Assembly: GCA_031769625.1 (NCBI GenBank)
Contig: JAUIMM010000001.1
Span: 2,604,001-2,668,000 of the forward strand
Length of the DNA: 64,000 nucleotides
Direction: 5' to 3'
DNA from: Taudactylus pleione
Lineage: Eukaryota > Chordata > Amphibia > Anura > Myobatrachidae
The notes below the pieces were generated by a model. The model saw only the letters and a program-made list of their open reading frames with translations. It was not told the DNA's origin and did not search any database. Numbering within the stretch: position 1 is the stretch's first letter; each line of letters starts with the position of its first letter. The position numbers and the translations under genes were made by a program. Positions 35,401 through 44,310 of the stretch are shown here, piece after piece.

Positions 35401-36155
35401 ATACTCTGGGGCCAGACATTACACAGACCTGTAGCAGGAAGTTAATATGGACCTGCTGGGCTGCCTTCCTTCCTGTTTCCTGAGCTAGGTGACAGGATGG
35501 TGGGAACAGGAGGGTCAGCGGGCGGAGCTTCGGATGAGTCGGGGGGCGGAGCTTCGGCGGATCGGAGGTGGGCGGGGCTACGGCCGGCCGGTCCGTCCAC
35601 CGGCCGAGGGAGAAGGGATGGAAGGTGGGCAAGGGGGTGTGGGAGAGGGATAAACTTAGCTGCAGGCGGCCGGGGGAAGAGTTAGCTGGGCTGGTGGTGA
35701 CAGGAAAAAAGAAAAAAGTCTTATTTTTTTTTCCTGTCTCCACTGCAGCCAGTGTATGTGGGCCTATTTTCAATGGGAGGCCTGGAGCTGTAGCTCCACC
35801 CGCCCCATTGTTAATCCGGCCCTGCCGCTACCTCCATCACCCTTGCCCATACCTGAGTGCCTGAGCCTGCTGACATCCTGCACTTCAGTTCACTATCTGC
35901 AAAACCTGGCTTGTTTATTTTCAGTTTCACTACCTGCACACCTGGACTGCTCTAATTGTTTCTACCTGGACATTAACCCTTTTGCTCCCACCACAGAACT
36001 CTTGTGCACATTTATATTTTCCTGGACTTTTATTTACTGCCACATTATATGTCCACTCGAGCACTTATTAAAAATCCTAGTTTTATTTACAAATCTGCTT
36101 CTGTGATCGCTCCTGCTAGCACCCCGGGTCCACAAATAACCCAGAACATAACAGT

Positions 36156-36165
36156 TTGCACTGGC
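36156..36165 (+). promoter_or_regulatory. Primer-binding region of self-priming type
   Basis: TTGCACTGGC begins 3 nt after the 5' LTR and is perfectly complementary to GCCAGTGCAA at the predicted transcript 5' end (33570-33579, and 40702-40711 in the 3' LTR). Tf1 and related sushi-group elements are known to self-prime this way. I see no obvious match to a tRNA 3' end here. Confidence 0.6.
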
Positions 36166-36168
36166 CAC

Positions 36169-37113
36169 ATGGAGCCGGCCACGGATCAGTAGTCAGGAGT
36201 GGATTTGTTCAGGTGCATTTCTGGTCGATTAGAAAATCTGGAAAACATGCAGCATCAGATGGCTACATTTCTGCAAGAGATGTCCAAGCGACAGGATAGT
36301 TTGCAAACTTCCTTTTCTATCCCTGAAGTACCAGTAACTACATCCGCATCAGCGTCTGGGAATACAGGAGGCAGATCATCTCCCCGCTTACGTCTTCCTT
36401 TACCTAATAAATTTGACGGCAATCCTAAACTCTGCCGAGGATTCCTAAATCAGTGTGACATACATTTTACCCTGCAGCCTGACAACTTTCCAACTGCAAG
36501 AACTAAAGTGGCTTATATAGTCTCTCTGTTATCCGGCCAGGCCTTGGAATGGGCTTCCCCACTCTGGGAGCGCTCAGATCCACTACTGGATAATTACGCA
36601 GGCTTTGTGTCATCCTTCAGGAGGATTTTCGATGAACCTGGGCGTACTGTATCAGCATCATCAAACATCATGACACTGAGACAAGGGGTTCGTCCTGTCA
36701 GTCAATATGCCGTGCAATTTCAAATTTTAGCATTGGAGCTCAAATGGAATGAGGAAGCCCTCACCTCGACCTTCTGGCATGTGTTGTCAGACCGACTAAA
36801 GGATGATCTAGTCACTCGAGAGCTTCCTACTAATCTGAACGACATGATTTCATTGTGTATCAAAGTTGACCTACGCTTCAGGGAACCTCATGCTGAAAAA
36901 AACAGAACTGACCGGCAAAGGTCATTTACCCCCTCCATTTCTTCCCGTCCCATTCCTTCTCCCACTGAAGAGGAGCCTATGCAGGTGAATCATACACACC
37001 TCTCCAAAGAAGAACGTCAGAGAAGAATGCAAAAGAACCTCTGTCTGTACTGCGGAGAGTCTGGTCACCTGCTGATCTCCTGTTTCCGTAAACCGGGAAA
37101 TGCCAAATCCTAA
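36169..37113 (+). CDS. Retrotransposon Gag with an early in-frame stop
   Basis: This is the structural capsid/nucleocapsid protein of the chromovirus. The likely original ATG is at 36169 (15 nt past the end of the LTR), but codon 8 is TAG (36190-36192). The frame is then open to TAA at 37111-37113. The first in-frame ATG after the stop is at 36247. The body has the Ty3-type capsid pattern (LPNKFDGNP, GQALEWASPLWE, NYAGFVSSFRRIF) also seen in PEG10/RTL proteins. A CCHC zinc knuckle (CLYCGESGHLLISC, CX2CX4HX4C) lies at residues 282-295 counted from 36199. A coiled-coil-like N-terminal stretch (LENLENMQHQMATFLQEM) precedes it. Whether the stop is a mutation or read through is unknown; mutation is the simpler reading. 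Confidence 0.88.
37095..37101 (+). promoter_or_regulatory. Candidate -1 ribosomal frameshift heptamer
   Basis: In the gag frame the sequence is G GGA AAT, which fits X XXY YYZ. Slipping back one base enters the pol frame, which is open from 37092. The site lies just after the zinc knuckle and 10 nt before the gag stop codon. PEG10, a domesticated sushi-type gag-pol, uses GGGAAAC at the equivalent place. Confidence 0.6.
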
Positions 37114-40100
37114 CTGATCCTGGAGACATCAAGTTAGGAGTTATGAACCCGTCTCCAAAAATTAAAGATTTTTCGATTACCCTAGCCTTGGATCTTAAAC
37201 CCAAACCTGTCTTTGCTACTGCTCTACTCGACTCAGGAGCAGCCGGAAATTTCATAACGTCTAGTTTCATTGATAAATTTCAGATACCTTGTTTGACTCT
37301 CAACCATGCTATCTCTCTGACCTCGATAGACGGACGCCCTCTGACTAACGGGATAGTCACCAAAGAGACTCAACCTGTATTGGTCCGAATTGGGGCACTT
37401 CATTCTGAGTCCTTAAAATTCCTGGTGATATCAGAGGCCTCTCAAGAAATTGTTCTTGGTCTACCCTGGTTACGTAAACATAATCCCAGGATTGATTGGA
37501 GTTCTATGCAGATTCTGTCATGGGGTATGGACTGTCAGAAATCCTGTCTTCCAAAAATTCGACCTGTGAGAAAGACAGTTTCATTAGTTTCTTCTGCCAT
37601 TCCCAAGGAATATCAGATGTTTGCCGAAGTTTTTTCTGAACAACAAGCAAATATCTTACCCCCTCATAGGGAATGGGACTGTCCAATTGAATTGATACCT
37701 GATAAGATGCCACCTCGTGGTCGTACCTATCCGCTGTCCTTGCCTGAGACTCAAGCCATGACCGAGTACATCCGGGACAACCTGGCAAAGGGGTTCATCC
37801 GCCCCTCCACTTCACCTGCCGGAGCTGGGTTTTTCTTCGTTGGCAAGAAGGACGGTGGTCTAAGACCATGTATCGATTATCAAGGCCTTAATGACATTAC
37901 TGTAAAAAATCGATACCCTCTTCCCCTGATTACTGAGTTGTTTGATAGGGTCAAGGGCTCTGTCATTTTTTCTAAATTAGATCTAAGAGGGGCTTACAAC
38001 CTCATTCGTATCCGAGCTGGCGATGAATGGAAGACCGCTTTTAATACCAGAGATGGACATTTCAAGTATTTAGTAATGCCTTTTGGATTATGTAACGCCC
38101 CTGCTGTCTTTCAAAGTTTCGTTAATGAGATTTTCCGGGATCTGTTATATGTTTCGGTTGTTGTCTATCTGGATGACATACTGATTTTTTCACCCTCTGT
38201 GGCTAAACATCAAGAACATGTTAAGGAGGTCCTGACCCGTTTGAGAGAAAACCACCTTTACTGCAAACTGGAGAAGTGCGTCTTTGGATTGCCCAGTGTA
38301 CCTTTTCTCGGCTATGTAATATCTGGCTCCAGTTTAGAAATGGACCCCAAGAAGGTACAAGCAATTCTGGATTGGACCCGACCTCAGACACTGAAGGCCA
38401 TTCAGAGATTGTTGGGCTTCGCCAATTATTATAGACGCTTCATTAAGGGATTTTCTACACTGCTGGCTCCCATTACAGCCTTGACCCGCAAAGGTGCTAA
38501 TCCTGCCCAATGGTCACCTGAGGCAGAGTCTGCCTTCCATCTTCTAAAACAGGCCTTCATCTCAGCACCAGTCCTTCGACAACCAGATCTGGACAGGCCT
38601 TTTTTGTTGGAAGTAGATGCATCATCTGAAGCTGTGGGAGCAGTCTTGTCTCAACGTTATGAGGACAACCGAGTCCATCCGTGTGGGTTCTTTTCTAAAA
38701 AATTCTCTCCTGCCGAAAGGAACTATGCCATAGGTGAGCAAGAACTACTAGCTGTAAAGTTGGCGTTGAAAGAATGGAGATATTTGCTAGAAGGCGCCAA
38801 GTTTCCATTTACTGTATTTACGGACCATAGAAATCTCCTATTTCTCAAAAACCTCCAATGTGTGAGTCCTCGTTTGGCCCGCTGGGCAATATTCTTTGCC
38901 AGGTTTCAGTTCACCCTGACCTTTCGGTCTGGAGCACTTAATCAGAAGGCTGATGCCCTATCGAGATCTCTCCTCTGTGATGATCAATCTGAAAATCAAA
39001 GCAATACCCCTGTCTTGGAATCAAGAGTTTTCGCCGCATTACAACTTCAGCCTCCGACGGGAAAATCATTTGTGGCCCCGGAATTAAGGAAGCAGCTTCT
39101 CACTTGGGCACATTCCTCTCGCTTCGCAGGGCACTCAGGCACTCGGAAGACCTTGGAGTTCCTGAAAAGACACTATTGGTGGCCTTCTATGAAAGCAGAC
39201 ATAATGGAGTTTATCTCTTCCTGCTCCTCCTGTGCCCAGCATAAATCATCACGACAAGCTCCAGCTGGGGAATTGCTTCCATTACCTACTCCATCAAGTC
39301 CATGGACGCATCTCTCCATGGATTTCGTCACAGACCTGCCAGTCTCTCAAGGTTTCAACACTATCTGGGTTGTAATAGACCGATTTTCTAAGATGGTCCA
39401 CTATATACCGTTGAAGAAGTTACCTTCTGCCCCTGACCTGGCACAGTTGTTTGTCCAACACATATTTCGTCTACACGGCCTTCCTGCTGAAATTGTCTCT
39501 GACCGTGGTGTGCAGTTTACTGCAAAATTCTGGAGGGCTTTGTGTTCTGTTCTTCAAGTGAAGTTAAACTTTTCCACGGCCTACCATCCGCAAAGCAACG
39601 GCTCCACCGAGAGAGTTAATCAAGATCTAGAGACTTTCTTAAGAATTTTTATGTCATCTTCCCAGGACAATTGGGCTGCCTTGCTGCCGTGGGCTGAGTT
39701 TGCACATAATGCTTCCTACCACTCGTCAACTAACCAAACGCCATTTCAGGTTGTATATGGCCTTCATCCTCGTGTTCCCGAATTCCGAAGCCTGCCTGTT
39801 TTCGATGTTCCGGCCGTGGAGGACACGGTGCAGAATTTTGCTGCCATCTGGACTCAAGTACGGTCTGATTTGTTGAAGGCATCCTCTCGCTATAAGACCC
39901 AGGCCGATAAGAAGCGTAGAATAGTTCCACGCATGCAAGTAGGAAGCCAGGTCTGGCTATCCACCCGGAATCTTCGTCTGAGGGTTCCTTCTATGAAATT
40001 TGCACCACGCTTCATCGGTCCCTTCTCCATAACAGAAGTCATTAATCCAGTGGCCTATCGTCTACAGTTACCCCCATACCTAAAAATCCCTAATTCCTTC

Positions 40101-40655
40101 CATATTTCCTTATTGAAGCCCCTGGTCCTGAATAAATTCCATAGTGCTCTACCTGCTTCTCCTCGAGTCCAGACGGAGAGAGGAGTTGAGTTTGAGGTCG
40201 CCCAGATCTTGGACTCTCGTCTACGCAGAGGTCATCTACAGTATTTGCTGGACTGGAAAGGTTACGGTCCAGAGGAACGTTGCTGGACCGATGCTCGTGA
40301 TGTCCACGATCCCACGCTCATCAGGAGATTCCATTCTGCCCATCCGGAGAAGCCTGGTGAGTGTCCTGAGGCCACCCCAAAAGGGGGGGGTACTGTCACG
40401 GCCAGGGTATTTCAGCATGGCGCTAGGCGAGTGTTACCTGTGAGGTCATTGTGGCGCGGGCTGTCTGGTGGCGGAGCTGGTGTCTGGCGGGGGGCTTTGG
40501 CTGCACGCGTTGTTGTGCGGGCCTGTTGTCACTCTGCGCTGGTAAGGCCTGGCGGCGTCTCCATTCCATTTGGCATGGGCGCTGCCATCTTGCCTTCTGG
40601 CCATGTGATGCAGCTGGCCAATCCTGGTGAGTCACATGTTCCCTCCGGCCAGTAA
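37095..40655 (+). CDS. Retrotransposon Pol polyprotein (PR-RT-RH-IN-chromodomain)
   Basis: This frame is intact from the frameshift site, or from ATG 37143, to TAA at 40653. Numbering from 37143: aspartic protease with LLDSGAAGNF (Asp30); reverse transcriptase with MPFGLCNAPA and YLDD at 342-345; RNase H with LEVDAS (Asp492) and TDHRNL; integrase with an HHCC zinc region (SCSSCAQH) and a catalytic triad Asp727, Asp787, Glu823 (DD35E spacing); C-terminal chromodomain (EFEVAQILDSR to WKGYGPEERCW). No internal stop or frameshift is visible, so the enzyme region may still be functional. The frame has no stop before the 3' LTR (starting 40394), so the last 87 codons are LTR sequence. The -1 relation to gag suggests a Gag-Pol fusion. 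Confidence 0.95.
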   Translation, partial: GKCQILTDPGDIKLGVMNPSPKIKDFSITLALDLKPKPVFATALLDSGAAGNFITSSFIDKFQIPCLTLNHAISLTSIDGRPLTNGIVTKETQPVLVRIGALHSESLKFLVISEASQEIVLGLPWLRKHNPRIDWSSMQILSWGMDCQKSCLPKIRPVRKTVSLVSSAIPKEYQMFAEVFSEQQANILPPHREWDCPIELIPDKMPPRGRTYPLSLPETQAMTEYIRDNLAKGFIRPSTSPAGAGFFFVGKKDGGLRPCIDYQGLNDITVKNRYPLPLITELFDRVKGSVIFSKLDLRGAYNLIRIRAGDEWKTAFNTRDGHFKYLVMPFGLCNAPAVFQSFVNEIFRDLLYVSVVVYLDDILIFSPSVAKHQEHVKEVLTRLRENHLYCKLEKCVFGLPSVPFLGYVISGSSLEMDPKKVQAILDWTRPQTLKAIQRLLGFANYYRRFIKGFSTLLAPITALTRKGANPAQWSPEAESAFHLLKQAFISAPVLRQPDLDRPFLLEVDASSEAVGAVLSQRYEDNRVHPCGFFSKKFSPAERNYAIGEQELLAVKLALKEWRYLLEGAKFPFTVFTDHRNLLFLKNLQCVSPRLARWAIFFARFQFTLTFRSGALNQKADALSRSLLCDDQSENQSNTPVLESRVFAALQLQPPTGKSFVAPELRKQLLTWAHSSRFAGHSGTRKTLEFLKRHYWWPSMKADIMEFISSCSSCAQHKSSRQAPAGELLPLPTPSSPWTHLSMDFVTDLPVSQGFNTIWVVIDRFSKMVHYIPLKKLPSAPDLAQLFVQHIFRLHGLPAEIVSDRGVQFTAKFWRALCSVLQVKLNFSTAYHPQSNGSTERVNQDLETFLRIFMSSSQDNWAALLPWAEFAHNASYHSSTNQTPFQVVYGLHPRVPEFRSLPVFDVPAVEDTVQNFAAIWTQVRSDLLKASSRYKTQADKKRRIVPRMQVGSQVWLSTRNLRLRVPSMKFAPRFIGPFSITEVINPVAYRLQLPPYLKIPNSFHISLLKPLVLNKFHSALPASPRVQTERGVEFEVAQILDSRLRRGHLQYLLDWKGYGPEERCWTDARDVHDPTLIRRFHSAHPEKPGECPEATPKGGGTVTARVFQHGARRVLPVRSLWRGLSGGGAGVWRGALAARVVVRACCHSALVRPGGVSIPFGMGAAILPSGHVMQLANPGESHVPSGQ
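40374..40393 (+). promoter_or_regulatory. Polypurine tract
   Basis: CCCCAAAAGGGGGGGGTAC lies immediately before the 3' LTR start TGTCACGG. A purine run here is the expected primer for plus-strand synthesis. Confidence 0.75.
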
Positions 40656-41136
40656 CCGCACGGCATGGGGTATTTAGGAAGGGTCAGTGCCTTCCTTCTT
40701 TGCCAGTGCAACGTGTATCTCAGCCTAGCTGAGAGGGAGTTCTCTGTGCTTTCCTGTTCCTGTGAATCCGCTGTCTGCCTGTCAGCTCCTAGTTCCCACT
40801 GGACTACCCCGCTACCTCCATCACCCTTGCCCATACCTGAGTGCCTGAGCCTGCTGACATCCTGCACTTCAGTTCACTATCTGCAAAACCTGGCTTGTTT
40901 ATTTCAGTTTCACTACCTGCACACCTGGACTGCTCTAATTGTTTCTACCTGGACATTAACCCTTTTGCTCCCACCACAGAACTCTTGTGCACATTTATAT
41001 TTTCCTGGACTTTTATTTACTGCCACATTATATGTCCACTCGAGCACTTATTAAAAATCCTAGTTTTATTTACAAATCTGCTTCTGTGATCGCTCCTGCT
41101 ACCACTCCGGGTCCACAAATAACCCAGAACGTAACA
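40394..41136 (+). repeat. 3' LTR (743 bp)
   Basis: It starts TGTCACGGCCAGGG and ends GAACGTAACA. It has the same TATTTAG (40671-40677), self-priming decamer (40702-40711) and ATTAAA (41050-41055) as the 5' LTR. It is uninterrupted and preserves the empty site for the hAT insertion. Confidence 0.95.
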
Positions 41137-41295
41137 TACAATATGCTGTGGTTGCCCATTTGGATCAATAATTCTGTTCAAGGTGCCAACTTGTTTGACA
41201 GTTGGTGTGCCACACCGAGCAACCATCCTTTCACCTTCTCAGTGGTGTACAGTACAAATACCCTACACAATGAACCAAAGATTTAACATTTTGAT

Positions 41296-41800
41296 TAGGG
41301 GTGAGCGGGTTCGGATTTCTGAAATCCGAACCCCCCCAAGCCCCCCCGATCCGAGTCCGATCTGAATCAGGCTCGACTTTTCCCGCCTGACTCGGATCTG
41401 AAATCGAGGCAAAACGTCATCATCCCGCCTTCCGAGTCTCGCGGGTTTTGGATCCTATATAAGGTACCCGCGTCGGCGCCATTTTCTCACTCGGCTGTGG
41501 ACAGTGAAGAGGGAGGGTGGGAGTTAGGGCTGTGTAGTGTAGTGTAGTGTAGTGCTGCTGTTGTCCACTACTTCAAAGTCCATAGGGGCTGGCTGTGTTG
41601 TGCTGTGCTGCTGTTGTTAATAGGGGCTGTGTCCACTACTTCAAAGTCCATAGGGGCTGGCTGGACTGTGTTGTGCAGTCAGTTCTCCATAGGGGCTGTG
41701 TCCACTCCAAAGTCCTGTGCAGTGTCCCAGTCCTAATAAGGGTGCTGTAGTGTTGTCCAGGGGGTGCTCTGTCCATCAGGGGTGCTCCCCCCAAGTGCTA
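41296..41800 (+). repeat. Interspersed repeat start with promoter-like block
   Basis: AGGGGTGAGCGGGTTCGGAT is followed by an inverted GGATTTCTGAAATCCGAACC and then AACGTCATCATCCCGCC (CRE-like). A TATA box TATATAAGG lies at 41456-41464, followed by GGCGCCATTTTCTCACTC. Short tandem pieces (GTGTAGTGTAGTG, CCATAGGGGCTGGCTG) follow. It looks like the 5' end of a multicopy element and leads directly into the 160-bp array. The family is not identified. Confidence 0.5.
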
Positions 41801-41805
41801 AAAAA

Positions 41806-43110
41806 ATAATATATTTTCTGTGTTTGTGAATTGTGTGCGCAGTAGCCGCACGTGCATCAACAAAGTAGTGCCAAGCGTGCGCCTGTGTCATAAGTAAAGG
41901 GCCGGCTGGCTTGACCGTTAAGGGTGCTGTAACCCCCGAAAGTACACTCCAGTCCAAACCAAAAAAAAAATTATTTTCTGTGTTTGTGAATTGTGTGCGC
42001 AGTAGCCGCATGTGCATTAACAAAGTAGTGCCAAGCGTGCGCCTGTGTCATAAGTAAAGGGCCGGCTGGCTTGACCGTTAAAGGGTGCTGTAACCCCCAA
42101 AGTACACTCCAGTCCAAACCAAAAAAAAAATTATTTTCTGTGTTTGTGAATTGTGTGCGCAGTAGCCGCACGTGCATCAACAAAGTAGTGCCAAGCGTGC
42201 GCCTGTGTCATAAGTAAAGGGCCGGCTGGCTTGACAGTTAAGGGTGCTGTAACCCCTGAAAGTACACTCCAGTCCAAACCAAAAAAAAAATTATTTTCTG
42301 TGTTTGTGAATTGTGTGCGCAGTAGCCGCACGTGCATCAACAAAGTAGTGCCAAGCGTGCGCCTGTGTCATAAGTAAAGGGCCGGCTGGCTTGACCGTTA
42401 AGGGTGCTGTAACCCCCGAAAGTACACTCCAGTCCAAACCAAAAAAAAAATTATTTTCTGTGTTTGTGAATTGTGTGCGCAGTAGCCGCATGTGCATTAA
42501 CAAAGTAGTGCCAAGCGTGCGCCTGTGTCATAAGTAAAGGGCCGGCTGGCTTGACCGTTAAGGGTGCTGTAACCCCCGAAAGTACACTCCAGTCCAAACC
42601 AAAAAAAAAATAATTTTCTGTGTTTGTGAATTGTGTGCGCAGTAGCCGCACGTGCATCAACAAAGTAGTGCCAAGCGTGCGCCTGTGTCATAAGTAAAGG
42701 GCCGGCTGGCTTGACCGTTAAGGGTGCTGTAACCCCCGAAAGTACACTCCAGTCCAAACCAAAAAAAAAATTATTTTCTGTGTTTGTGAATTGTGTGCGC
42801 AGTAGCCGCACGTGCATCAACAAAGTAGTGCCAAGCGTGCGCCTGTGTCATAAGTAAAGGGCCGGCTGGCTTGACCGTTAAAGGGTGCTGTAACCCCCAA
42901 AGTACACTCCAGTCCAAACCAAAAAAAAAATTATTTTCTGTGTTTGTGAATTGTGTGCGCAGTAGCCGCACGTGCATCAACAAAGTAGTGCCAAGCGTGC
43001 GCCTGTGTCATAAGTAAAGGGCCGGCTGGCTTGACCGTTAAGGGTGCTGTAACCCCCGAAAGTACACTCCAGTCCAAACCAAAAAAAAAATTATTTTCTG
43101 TGTTTGTGAA
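41806..43110. repeat. 160-bp tandem array, about eight copies
   Basis: Unit length is exactly 160 bp, marked by TTATTTTCTGTGTTTGTGAA at about 41809, 41971, 42131, 42291, 42451, 42611, 42771, 42931 and 43091. Copies are nearly identical. Variants CGTGCATCAAC/TGTGCATTAAC and GTTAAGGG...CCCGAAA/GTTAAAGGG...CCCAAA occur in different combinations among copies. The 70-residue minus-strand frames repeat with the unit and are not genes. Confidence 0.95.
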
Positions 43111-43440
43111 GAAATGGGAGGGGGGCATCAATTTATGGAGCACCAGTTAAAATTTTGCCTAGGGCACCAACTTGGCTAGGTCCAGCTAAAAATAAATCAG
43201 ACCACAAAAGTAATAGTATTTCTTGGTGAAATGAAAACTATCTTTGTGAGTGTTTAATTAAAGAGATTGTTAAATGGTCATTAGAGTATTTGCCTCACTA
43301 TTAGTCCATCAATTACAATATCACTCCACTTTCCAGTTATGGTTTCTAGGATATACTGTACATGCTAACTATAGAATTTTCCTGTATAACAAGACTGAAA
43401 ACCAGCTAACCCTCGTATAAATGTAATTTACCTTGTCATA
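43111..43440. other. No recognisable gene
   Basis: Short AT-rich single-copy-looking stretch between the 160-bp array and the palindromic element. Confidence 0.4.
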
Positions 43441-44310
43441 GACGGGATGCAATCGGGAAACCGGCTGACGTGATCCCGACAGCCGGCTTCCCGCCTGCTT
43501 TATCCCGGCATTGGTTAAATGACAGACGTCTATATCTAGACGCCTGTCATTTTCCCGACGCCGGGAGACTGGCGCCCGGCATCCCGATCGATCGTAGTGA
43601 TGCCGGGCTCCGCGAGTGGACAGCCGCGGGGGGAGGGTTAGGTTTAGGGCACCCGGGGGGGATTTAGGGTTAGGCACCCCCCGGGAGGGTTAGGCTAGTG
43701 GGAGGGAGGGTAGGGTTAGGCCAGCGTAGTAGCTAGACGGCAGTGCACCCTGTGCAGCACTGCCACCCCTCTCACTCCCTCTCCACCCCCTCCTCCCACC
43801 CCCTGAGCTCTTACCCTAACTTCCGACGGGAGGAGGGAGGGCGGGATCTTCCCGTCGATTTTTCAGTGGCGCGCACCACTGCCGGAGGTCTCTATCTGCA
43901 GACCTCCAGCACAGAGAAGTGTGTGGCCGGTGCCACTGGACGATGGCGCCCGGTGCACATGACCCCTCAGCCCCCCCCCTAGTTGCGGCCCTGGTTAGGC
44001 ACCCCCGGGGGGGACTTAGGGTTAGGCACCCCCCCGGGGGACTTAGGTTTAGACAGCGGGGAAGGGGGGGTTAGGGTTAGGCACTTACAGGGGGGATTAG
44101 GGTTAGGCACTTGGGGGGGAGGTTAGGGTTAGGCACCCCTAAGGAGGGTTAGGGTTAGGGGGGTTAGGTTAGTTTTTACTTACCTCAGGACATTCGGGAT
44201 TTCCAGCGCTGTTGGGCTGCCGCTGCCGGGATCTGTTCAGCTATCGGGCTGCCGCTGCCGGGAATCGAACCGCCATGCGGCCGGCGGTATTTCATACCGA
44301 TTCCGTCATA
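43441..44310. mobile_element. Palindromic element with TTAGGG-type array
   Basis: The left block contains palindromes (CAGACGTCTATATCTAGACG; GCCGGGAGACTGGCGCCCGGC; GGCATCCCGATCGATCGTAG). The right block has GGGCTGCCGCTGCCGGGAAT, repeated. Between them are units such as GGGTTAGGCACCCCCCGGG. A hAT MITE interrupts the array at 43722-43993. The overall design matches 30466-31240. Confidence 0.65.
43722..43993. mobile_element. hAT-type MITE (about 272 bp)
   Basis: The ends CAGCGTAGTAGCTAG and (reverse complement) CAGGGCCGCAACTAG are terminal inverted repeats. GGTTAGGC precedes it (43714-43721) and GGTTAGGC follows (43993-44000, sharing one G with the end). It sits within TTAGG-type units. Confidence 0.72.

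Larger units (their letters stand above)
33685..35824. mobile_element. hAT-type non-autonomous element in the 5' LTR
   Basis: A perfect 8-bp duplication CCGCTACC (33677-33684 and 35825-35832) flanks it, and the intact 3' LTR shows the empty site. The ends CAGTGCCAGGTTAACG and (reverse complement) CAGGGCCGGATTAACA are terminal inverted repeats. The inner GGCCTGGAGCTG motif is also mirrored. The interior contains a nested MITE (33988-34331), hAT-like GC-rich fragments (34630-34990) and a long TA/CA microsatellite. No transposase frame. It inserted after the retrotransposon. Confidence 0.9.
33262..36153 (+). repeat. 5' LTR, split by a hAT insertion
   Basis: The LTR is 744 bp without the insertion: 33262-33684 plus 35833-36153. 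It starts TGTCACGGCCAGGG and ends ACATAACA. It carries a TATA-like TATTTAG at 33539-33545 and a polyadenylation signal ATTAAA at 36067-36072. Confidence 0.93.
33262..41136 (+). mobile_element. Ty3/Gypsy chromovirus (sushi-like), near complete
   Basis: The order is 5' LTR, primer site, gag, pol (protease, RT, RNase H, integrase, chromodomain), polypurine tract, 3' LTR. The flanks TACAC (33257-33261) and TACAA (41137-41141) are a 5-bp duplication with one mismatch, as expected for this family. The LTRs differ at about seven substitutions and one 1-bp indel over 743 bp (about 99% identical), suggesting a fairly recent insertion. It is now defective: a 2.1-kb hAT element splits the 5' LTR and gag has an early stop. 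The integrase-linked chromodomain and gag type place it with vertebrate chromoviruses related to sushi-ichi, the group that gave rise to PEG10 and RTL1. Confidence 0.93.

Noticed and set aside
41733..43143. Repeated 70-residue minus-strand frames
   Set aside because: One per 160-bp tandem unit, with no family resemblance. The repeat itself explains them.
44256..44272. Minus-strand GGTTCGATTCC resembling a tRNA B box
   Set aside because: No A box or cloverleaf could be drawn around it, and it sits in a palindromic repeat.
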